DNA of 34,173 nt from Pseudomonadota bacterium (GTDB taxonomy: Bacteria; Pseudomonadota; Gammaproteobacteria; Steroidobacterales; Steroidobacteraceae). Position 1 is the stretch's first letter. Each line of letters starts with the position of its first letter. The stretch is taken from contig CANGJP010000022.1 in assembly GCA_947454465.1 (NCBI GenBank), positions 1 to 34,173 on the forward strand. Direction: 5' to 3'. Both the position numbers and the translations under genes were made by a program. Shown in pieces: positions 25,892 through 33,600 of this stretch. The notes beneath the pieces were generated by a model. The model was not told the origin of the DNA. It made no database searches and worked only from the letters and a program-made list of their open reading frames with translations.

Positions 25892-26599
25892 ATGACCGAT
25901 AACAAAAAAGCTCTAACAATTAAAGTCTGGGATCTACCAGTACGCCTTTTTCACTGGACACTGATGCTAGCCGTGATTGGTGCTTATCTCAGCCATAAAG
26001 CCGGTATCGAATACTTCATATATCATCTATGGTGCGGTTATACCTTAGTGATCTTAGTGAGCTTTCGTATCCTGTGGGGCATCGTGGGCACGTACCACGC
26101 ACGCTTCTTGAATTTTTTACGTAGCCCCGCCCACACTATTCGCTATGGCATCGCTCTGCTACGTAACCAATCGATCCATTACAGCGGACACAATCCCTTA
26201 GGTGGCTGGATGGTCATCGTATTGCTTATCGCATTACTGACACAGGGCATAACCGGTCTATTCGGCAATGATGAAATTCTCAACGTGGGGCCGCTCTATG
26301 GCTACGTCAGTAATGAATTAAGCCTTCAGCTAACATCACTTCACCGCCAGTTGTTTGATTGGCTGATTGCTTTGATAGGACTTCATGTCCTAGCCGTACT
26401 CTTTCATCAAATCTTTAAAAAAGAATCGCTGATCGGCGCCATGATCACGGGTCGCAAACCCGTACCTGAAGTCAACGGTGCAATTGGAATACGCTCTTCG
26501 CGACTGTGGTTGGCACTCGCACTACTCACCCTTCTATGCATGACCCTGGCCTGGTTCGTCGTCCACGCCCCACAACCCGAACCGATGTCTTTCCTCTAG
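25892..26599 (+). CDS. Cytochrome b561 family protein (bacterial Ni-hydrogenase b-type)
   Basis: 235 residues with the b561/cytochrome b HupC-type pattern: KVWDLPVRLFHWTLMLAVIGAYLS (helix 1, His20 region), IYHLWCGYTLVILVSFRILWGIVG (helix 2), GGWMVIVLLIALLTQGITGLF (helix 3), SLHRQLFDWLIALIGLHVLAVLFHQI (helix 4, two His candidates) and a fifth C-terminal helix (LWLALALLTLLCMTLAWFV). Several His in helices 1, 2 and 4 are placed to bind two hemes. It probably passes quinone electrons to the periplasmic cytochrome c' just upstream. That link is by neighbourhood. Confidence 0.85.
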   Translation: MTDNKKALTIKVWDLPVRLFHWTLMLAVIGAYLSHKAGIEYFIYHLWCGYTLVILVSFRILWGIVGTYHARFLNFLRSPAHTIRYGIALLRNQSIHYSGHNPLGGWMVIVLLIALLTQGITGLFGNDEILNVGPLYGYVSNELSLQLTSLHRQLFDWLIALIGLHVLAVLFHQIFKKESLIGAMITGRKPVPEVNGAIGIRSSRLWLALALLTLLCMTLAWFVVHAPQPEPMSFL

Positions 26600-26751
26600 C
26601 CTCAACGTAAATCAACATAAGCTAACAGCGCTAAGCTTGGTCCATGCTACATTGCTGCTTGGTCTTGAATATTGTTGTCATTTCTTCAATGGTCGGTCAC
26701 AACGCCTCGTGACAAAATCAACACGGAACCAGGATCAGTCCAACATTCATT

Positions 26752-27663
26752 ATGGTAAAGCCTTCGCGCCATCGCTGGATACTGACAGCAATCAGCTGCT
26801 GCTTGCTGAGCACTGGCGCGTGGGCGCAGGGAACCCCCGCACCCAAAGCACCAAGCAATGAGTTTCAGTTTAATAATTGCAAGGTGTCCTATCTCGATTC
26901 TGGCAGCAAGGGCATTCCTGTTATCTTTCTGCACGGTGGTTACGGTAACAGCAAAATATGGAAACATCAGATCCCCGCCTTCACCGCTGCCGGTTATCGC
27001 TTCATTGCGATAGATTACCGTAGCCCTTGTGTCACCAGTAGCGCCCAAGGCAATGAATACGCGCCAGGCCTAATTAATCAACTGACTAGCAAACTGGGTA
27101 TTCAAAAGTTTCATTTACTCGGTACCGCATCGGGTGGCGTCACGGCATTAAAGTACGCAATGAATAATCGCGACAAATTACGTAGCATCATCATCAGTCA
27201 CAGCATTGGCAACGTTGAAGACCGAGAATACAACGACATCAATAATCGACTTCGGCCCGCAACGTTCAACCAAATTCCATTAGAAATTCGTGAACTCGGC
27301 CCGTCTTATCGCGCCGCCAATCCTGAGGGCGTAAAAAACTGGTTAGCGCTAGTGAATGAGAGCCGAGATACCGCACCCCCCGTTAAAGACAACACCATCG
27401 GAATGAGCCCCAAACCCTCTCAGGACATGGGAGCGGGCAATCATGATGATGTGACCTGGAGTAATCTCGAAGGCTTTAAAGTCCCCATCCTGATCATGAC
27501 CGGCGATGCGGACTTGTACACGCCGCCATCGGTACTGCGTATTTTTACCTCACACATAAAACGCGCTGAATTCGCTGTTATCCCTGAAAGCGGTCACTCT
27601 TCTTTTTGGGAAAATCCGGATATTTTCAATCGGACTGTACTCGCCTTTATCAGCAAGTACTGA
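26752..27663 (+). CDS. Exported alpha/beta-hydrolase fold protein with altered nucleophile elbow
   Basis: 303 residues. Signal peptide RWILTAISCCLLSTGAWAQ. The fold is clear: VIFLHGGYGNSKIWKHQIPAF (oxyanion HGG), AIDYRSPC, catalytic Asp region TGDADLYTPP and catalytic His in ESGHSSFWE. At the nucleophile elbow the sequence is LLGTASGGVTAL where relatives have G-x-S-x-G-G. The Ser position is Ala and the next residue is Ser. Either catalysis uses the shifted Ser or the protein is not a normal hydrolase. Substrate unknown. Only a distant AGGA precedes the ATG. Convergent with the DUF934 gene 18 bases on. Confidence 0.8.
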   Translation: MVKPSRHRWILTAISCCLLSTGAWAQGTPAPKAPSNEFQFNNCKVSYLDSGSKGIPVIFLHGGYGNSKIWKHQIPAFTAAGYRFIAIDYRSPCVTSSAQGNEYAPGLINQLTSKLGIQKFHLLGTASGGVTALKYAMNNRDKLRSIIISHSIGNVEDREYNDINNRLRPATFNQIPLEIRELGPSYRAANPEGVKNWLALVNESRDTAPPVKDNTIGMSPKPSQDMGAGNHDDVTWSNLEGFKVPILIMTGDADLYTPPSVLRIFTSHIKRAEFAVIPESGHSSFWENPDIFNRTVLAFISKY

Positions 27664-27681
27664 TCTCTGAATTCTATCGAC

Positions 27682-28164
27682 CTAGCCTGCACGCTGTTTA
27701 AGCTGCACACCACCGGCATCTAGACCAGGCTGATAAGCCACACTGTAATCAGTGAACGCTGTCAACGCGACTTCAAGATTGCTGCCTTCAGGCAACTCAT
27801 AGGCATCAATACCGCAGCGCGCCATGCAGAACAATTGATCACGCTGAATCTTACCCATGGCACGCAATTCGCCCTTAAAGCCATAACGACGCCGCAGAAT
27901 GTGCGCCTGACTGTAACCACGGCCTTCACCTAAACCAGTAAATTCCAGCGCGATAACTTGTAGCTTGGCCGCATCTTCGGCTAATAACTCAACTTTATCT
28001 GCAGGGCCGAGCTTAACGCCCAGCTTACGACCTGATGCCAACAACGACTCGCGCTCAGTTTGCCATTGCGTCAAAGGAACAATCACTGCAGATGCATCTG
28101 GCTCTTCTTCAACATAGTGCCAGGTGTCAGCAATGATTTGACGTTGCTTAATGATCTTGCGCAT
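27682..28164 (-). CDS. DUF934 protein linked to sulfite reduction
   Basis: 160 residues. The ATG at 28164 is preferred over a TTG 24 bases upstream because AGG stands six bases before it. It overlaps cysI by 17 bases. Family features: MRKIIKQRQIIADTWHYVEE, LEFTGLGEGRGYSQAHILRRR, GFKGELRAMGKIQRDQLFCMARCGIDAYEL. DUF934 genes stand next to cysI throughout beta- and gammaproteobacteria, and the protein is thought to assist sulfite reduction or its electron supply. The biochemical role is not established. The two Cys in FCMARCG are the only obvious candidate ligands. Confidence 0.9.
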   Translation of the reverse strand: MRKIIKQRQIIADTWHYVEEEPDASAVIVPLTQWQTERESLLASGRKLGVKLGPADKVELLAEDAAKLQVIALEFTGLGEGRGYSQAHILRRRYGFKGELRAMGKIQRDQLFCMARCGIDAYELPEGSNLEVALTAFTDYSVAYQPGLDAGGVQLKQRAG

Positions 28165-29797
28165 ACGCACCTGCCTTGAATGGCCCAATCCCTAAACGTC
28201 TGACGGTATCGACAAAACGCTCACCTTCTTCGCGCAATTCGATATACACACGAAACAGGCGTTCCAGCACATCTGGAATTTCTTCTTGTTTAAACGAACG
28301 GCCAATCACCTCACCGAGGTCGGCTTCTTGACCGTTGGGCGCACCGCCAATAGTCACTTGATACCACTCCTCGCCATGCTTATCGACACCGAGAATCCCG
28401 ATGTGGCCCACGTGATGATGACCGCAAGCATTCATGCAACCTGACATCTTTAACTGTATTTCACCAAGGTCATACAGATAATCAAGATCGTCGAATCGCT
28501 CGTTAATCAAATCCACCACGGTATATGTTCGCGCATTAGCAAGCGAACACAAATCCAACCCCGGACAGGCAATCATGTCAGTAAGCGTACCGATATTAGC
28601 GCGGGCCAAATCAATCGACTCTAGCTTTTGCCACAGATCGAATAAATCCTGCTGACGCACGTCAGCGAATATCAAATTCTGATCGTGCGTGGCGCGCACT
28701 TCACCGAATGAATAGGCATCAGCCAGATCAGCAACTGCATCTAACTGCGAGTCAGTGATGTCGCCAGGCGGACGCTGAGTCGACTTCAACGATAAGAACA
28801 CCGCACGATAACCCGGCACTTTGTGTGCACGCGTGTTCTGCTGATACCAGCGACGGAATTCATTGCCCTTACCGGTCACCACCTCGACATCTGTTAATGC
28901 TTGATACGCTGGAGGCGCGAAGAATGACTTCACTCGCTCAATTTCTGCATCCGTGAGTGACGGCGCATAGTCACGCGAGGCCGCCCAATCAGCATCCACC
29001 ATCTCGCGGAACTTATCGATACCCAGCGCCTTTACCAGCACCTTAATACGCGCCTTATGAATATTATCGCGACGACCTTCTAAGTTATATACGCGCAGAA
29101 TACTTTCCAGGCGACTAAGCAATTCGTGCGGCTCAATAAAATCATAAATCGTTTTACCAATGATGGGCATACGACCCAAGCCACCGCCAACCAGAATCTC
29201 AAAACCGAGCACACCCACTGCATTGCGCTTGAGTATCAGGCCAATGTCATGCACCCGTACCGCGGCACGATCGGCCACCGCGCCGGTCACGGCAATTTTG
29301 AATTTACGAGGTAGAAAATTAAATTCCGGATGTACTGTCGCCCATTGCCGCACCAGCTCACACCACGGACGTGGATCTTCTAATTCATCCTTGGCCACGC
29401 CCGCTAAGTGATCCGAAGTCACATTGCGAATGCAGTTACCGCTAGTCTGGATAGCATGCATTTCAACGGTAGCAAGCAGCTCGAGAATATCCGGCACCTT
29501 AGCCAGTTCCGGCCAGTTGTACTGAATGTTCTGGCGCGTCGTGAAATGCCCGAAGCCCTTGTCGTATTCCCTAGCAATGCGAGCAAAGACTCGTAACTGC
29601 GCACTGGACAGCAACCCATAGGGAATGGAAACCCGCAGCATGGGCGCATAACGCTGGATATACAGCCCGTTGCGTAGACGCAGCTGACGGAAGTCATCTT
29701 CGGGGAGTTGTCCGGCCAAAAAACGTTGGGTCTGGTCGCGAAACTGCGCGACGCGCTCGTTGACGATTTGCCGGTCGATTTGGTCGTATTTATACAT
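28148..29797 (-). CDS. cysI: Sulfite reductase hemoprotein (siroheme/[4Fe-4S])
   Basis: 549 residues. Reduces sulfite to sulfide with six electrons. Two ferredoxin-like half domains and two nitrite/sulfite reductase domains are present: FGHFTTRQNIQYNWPEL, TSGNCIRNVTSDHLAGVA, ACPGLDLCSLANARTY and KMSGCMNACGHHHVGHIGILG. The last two carry the four Cys that bind the cluster bridged to siroheme. Length and the absence of cysJ nearby suggest the ferredoxin-dependent form or use of an unlinked flavoprotein. No Shine-Dalgarno sequence is seen: the eight bases before the ATG are C-rich. Upstream lies the GFA gene on the same strand. Confidence 0.93.
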   Translation of the reverse strand: MYKYDQIDRQIVNERVAQFRDQTQRFLAGQLPEDDFRQLRLRNGLYIQRYAPMLRVSIPYGLLSSAQLRVFARIAREYDKGFGHFTTRQNIQYNWPELAKVPDILELLATVEMHAIQTSGNCIRNVTSDHLAGVAKDELEDPRPWCELVRQWATVHPEFNFLPRKFKIAVTGAVADRAAVRVHDIGLILKRNAVGVLGFEILVGGGLGRMPIIGKTIYDFIEPHELLSRLESILRVYNLEGRRDNIHKARIKVLVKALGIDKFREMVDADWAASRDYAPSLTDAEIERVKSFFAPPAYQALTDVEVVTGKGNEFRRWYQQNTRAHKVPGYRAVFLSLKSTQRPPGDITDSQLDAVADLADAYSFGEVRATHDQNLIFADVRQQDLFDLWQKLESIDLARANIGTLTDMIACPGLDLCSLANARTYTVVDLINERFDDLDYLYDLGEIQLKMSGCMNACGHHHVGHIGILGVDKHGEEWYQVTIGGAPNGQEADLGEVIGRSFKQEEIPDVLERLFRVYIELREEGERFVDTVRRLGIGPFKAGAYAQDH

Positions 29798-29904
29798 GGG
29801 GGCGCACTTTAGCGGAGCTTCCGTCAGCGAGCCAGAAACTTTCGCTATGTACAGATGACAGGCTCAGCGGAAGCGGCCAGAGACCCACTTCTTCAGGCCA
29901 CTCC

Positions 29905-30318
29905 TCAGCCTGCAGGTGGTGGCTGTCGTGGAAACTCAGGCAGATTTTGGTGAATGCACGCCCAGCTCGGGGCCGACTCGGTCCAGATGGTCGCCACCGG
30001 CTTGATCTGCTCCGGATCATCTAAGGTGCCCGATCGGACAATGATCAAGTGAGGCCGCGCCTCGGCCTGACTGAACATCGGGGTGCCACAGGTCGGACAG
30101 AATTGACGGTGCATAATATTGCCACTCTCGGCAGTGCCGGTGTAATCGCTCAACGCACCCGTGACCGTGATGGCATCACTAGGAAAGACCACGTTGGCCG
30201 TAGCATTACCCGCAGCCAGATACTGACAATCCCGGCACCAACACAGTCGCATTGAGATCGGCTCGGCGGTCACACGATAGCGGACCGCACCACATAAACA
30301 GCCGCCTTCGATAGTCAT
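29905..30318 (-). CDS. GFA family zinc protein (CENP-V/GFA domain)
   Basis: 137 residues. AGAG a few bases before the ATG. The zinc ligands typical of the family are visible: GGCLCGAVRY near the start, CWCRDCQ at about 27-32, and CPTCGTPMF at about 74-77. The family was named for glutathione-dependent formaldehyde activation, although that activity is now doubted for most members. Its function here is open. It precedes cysI by 107 bases on the same strand but is not a known sulfur gene. Confidence 0.88.
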   Translation of the reverse strand: MTIEGGCLCGAVRYRVTAEPISMRLCWCRDCQYLAAGNATANVVFPSDAITVTGALSDYTGTAESGNIMHRQFCPTCGTPMFSQAEARPHLIIVRSGTLDDPEQIKPVATIWTESAPSWACIHQNLPEFPRQPPPAG

Positions 30319-30375
30319 AGGGATCTCTTAAATAGTCTAGTGAAGTGAAAAACAATATAAACGATGAAATCTAAA

Positions 30376-30413
30376 GTAATAAAAATCCCACACTGACAGA
30401 ATCAGCGTGGGAT
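30376..30413 (-). terminator. Terminator for - strand transcripts from the NHL-protein side
   Basis: On the - strand ATCCCAC-x-CTGA pairs with TCAG-x-GTGGGAT (30407-30413/30385-30391 and 30402-30405/30393-30396, one mismatch, loop of five) and is followed by TTTTTATTAC. It lies downstream of the remnant ORF at 30450-30605. Confidence 0.8.
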
Positions 30414-30449
30414 ATCTTGGTCAAGAAAAGGCAATGCAGAGCAGCGACT

Positions 30450-30605
30450 TTAAATACAGGTATTTCCTGAATTCGGAAGATTACCAACCTTAAACACTTT
30501 CAACACGGATCGACCAGTACCACCATCTACGGCACCACCTATATATAAGTTGCCATCACAAGATTTGACTGTCCTATAATTTTCCAAGCCTTTAACTAAA
30601 TAACT
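30450..30605 (-). pseudogene. Probable 3' remnant of a lost gene (51 codons, no start)
   Basis: Between the stop of the large NHL protein and the terminator there is an open frame that begins right after a stop codon and ends in TAA at 30450. Its residues (for example SCDGNLYIGGAVDGGTGRSV and VFKVGNLPNSGNTCI) look like the end of a secreted beta-propeller or repeat protein, and it keeps a proper terminator. It has no credible start: only a TTG without a ribosome binding site. Best reading: the tail of an older gene whose body was deleted or replaced. A short genuine gene or chance is possible. The remaining 345-base gap (30319-30663) holds nothing else. Confidence 0.45.
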
Positions 30606-30663
30606 TTACCGCATACCCCACTAAATTGGTTGTCTTAAAATATTAAGAGTATCAATTACCATC

Positions 30664-33600
30664 TTAGAAATTACGAACAGGACGGAGTGCAAAACCCACA
30701 CCTTTATTTACATCCCACTGGCTTGTACTTATACAAGGTAAAGGCAGCGCATTCCAATCCGCACCCATATGATCTGAGGAACTCCAATACCAAACGCCCC
30801 AGCTATAATTCATAGCGCATAGACCGCTGATTAAGTTTTTATTGTTGAATATCAGCTGCAACTCATTGAAAGAGGGCAAATACCAATCGTTATACCCATT
30901 CAAAACATATGTCTTTGCAACATACGCCGCATTGTTGGTTCCACATTGAGCAATAATCGTATCCGTATTAGAACGACCAGAACCTAGGTCATTGATTGGT
31001 GTAATAACATGGTGACTACAGTATTCATCCGTAGCAAACCCTGCTGGACCCAAATCCACTGGCCCAACTTCTAAACCATGCCTGCCCCCATCAGTGACAT
31101 AGAATACGATTCCTCCAGCTGGCCCGCTGTCGCCGATAGCATATGTCTTACCTGGTGGACTGATCTTTCGGATACCGTTGTTACCAGCATCTGCCACATA
31201 CACATTGTAATCGCCGTCGACTGCCACACTTATAGGGGCATTGAAGAGAGCTGCTGTGCCAGTACCGTCGGCATAACCACGAATACCAGAACCCGCAATG
31301 GTCGTCACTCCACCGGAAGGCGTGATTTTACGAATACGACGATTGCCGTTATCGGCCACATAAACATTCCCACCGGTGTCTACCGCTACACCGGTGGGAT
31401 ACATATAGCCGCCTGCACCGCCAATGGTGGTCACTTCACCAGAAGGTGTGATCTTGCGTATAGAATTATTGCTGCTATCCGCAACATATAGGCTACCAAG
31501 GTAATCCACAGCTAAACCTCTGACGTTAGAAAACGAAGCGGCCGTACCAGTACCGTCGACATAACCTGCAATACCAGTACCCGCAATTGTCGTCACTTCG
31601 CCAGAAGGCGTAATTTTACGTATTCGATTGTTAATATCTGAAACATATACATTGTATGCACTATCAACAGCTATACCAATTGGATAATTAAACGAAGCGG
31701 CCGTGCCGTTGCCATCGGCATAACTTGCAATACCAGAACCTGCTAGCGTTGTTACAACCCCTTCAGGCGTTACCTTACGGATGCGATGGTTATTGTAGTC
31801 TGCAACATAAACGTTGCCTGTACTATCGACCGTCAGCCGTCTAGGTGAGTTGAATGAAGCCGCTGTACCAACCCCATCAGCGTCACCTACTGCACCCGAG
31901 CCGGCCAACGTGGTGACTACCCCAAAAGACGTGATCTTACGAATACGATTGTTGAAGCTATCCGCCACATAAACATTGCCGACTTTATCAACCGCCACAC
32001 CAAAAGGGCTATAAAATGAGGCGGAAGTACCGACGCCATCGGCATAGCCCGGAATTCCAGAGCCAGCTAGAGTAGTTACTATGTAATCCATGGCCCCCGT
32101 CACGCAACTGACCATAACATTGGATACATTCATGGATGAGAGGACTCCCAACCCATTAGTCACCACACAGATCTGACCGAGAGGCGAGATACTTTCAACG
32201 GTATATGGTGAGTTGTTCTGCACTGTAAACGTAAAACCGCCCCCACCAGCAGCCACTGTTTTAGCGTCACCCCCATTATTGGTTAGTGTCACAGGAACCG
32301 TGTTACCTGTTACGGTACCACTGACAGTATAAGTATTCATCGTACAAACTACTCTGACAGTAGTGACATTTATGCTCGGCACTCCCGTACTCCCCGCAAC
32401 TACACAGGTCTGACCAACAGGTGATGCACTGATCGCAACGTTATAACTATCACCACCCGCTACCGTTGTCGGAAACGTAAATGCACCATTGGCAACAATC
32501 GTAATTTCCTCACTGTCGTTCCCTAAATCCGTGTTCGCAAAGCGGACGTTCGGACCAAAAAACCCATTGGATAACGATGCACTAAAATCTTCAGTGGGGT
32601 TAGCCAAACCAGTGCTTATAAAATTAACCAACGAGGGACTGAGATAAGTCAGGCCATTGATGGGCGAGACAATAGATGAGTAGGCAGCCACGACACCACC
32701 ATTGTAAAAGGCACCAATGGTGTATTGTTCACCGGCCAATAGGTTGACATTCTGGCTTAACGGCACGTAGGCAAAATCACCTTCCACTTTCAAAGTGGGA
32801 AAATTGTTCAACGCTAATGTTGTTGATGCCAACAAGCCACCAGAACTGTTCCATATCCCAACATTGATATCACCATAGATACCTCCACCAATCCACGCAC
32901 CAAGATGAGTGAGCGATGCGGCATTATTTAGACTAAAGCCCCAGCCCACGGTTGCGGCATTACCTGGGTTATCGTTGACCGACCCCGTATTGGATAATTC
33001 CATGGCAGCTTCGGTTTTGAAAATGGAGTCTCTTGATTGAGTCACCGTTTTAACCAGCTTCAGTGTATTGCCGGCGCCTAATCCGACCACCGTTCCACCA
33101 ATGCTATAAGCATCCGTACAATTTACATTCACGTTCGGATAATCAGCTGATACCGTACCGGTTCGATTAAACACATAGCAACGCTGGCCTGATGGTGCCG
33201 CACTGACCACCACATTCCAAACGGTACCGTAGTCCTGCTTATCAAACAGATAGCCACCCCCACCAGTATTGATCGTTTGAGGATTGCCGCCATTATTCGT
33301 CAATGTCACGGGACCTGTATTACCAGTGACTAACCCACTGACACGGAATTGCTTGGTCACGCAACTTACGGACACACTGACATTACTGAGCAGCGCACTA
33401 CCAACATTATTAGGTGAAAGCGAACAGTTCTGACTTATAGGCTGATTAGTGATTTCCACATCCCAAGAGCCACCATCTTGAGGTGCAAAAGCACATGAAC
33501 CTCCACCTGCCGCAACGGAACACGTTTCTGTGCCTATATTGGTGGTATTGGTCAACGTCACAGTACCCGTATTACCAACCACTGCCGCACTGACATTAAA

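Noticed and set aside
26637-26861. 74-codon frame upstream of the alpha/beta hydrolase
   Set aside because: It runs into the hydrolase signal-peptide region in another frame and has no features.
31078-31491. 137-codon + strand frame within the NHL repeats
   Set aside because: It is the antisense reading of repetitive NHL codons. The apparent repetition (DIEYD, VVTSI, HIHIV) is only inherited.
31150-32079. Regularly spaced repeats resembling a CRISPR array
   Set aside because: Units of about 162 bases are diverged, code for NHL repeats and lack short identical repeats with unique spacers.
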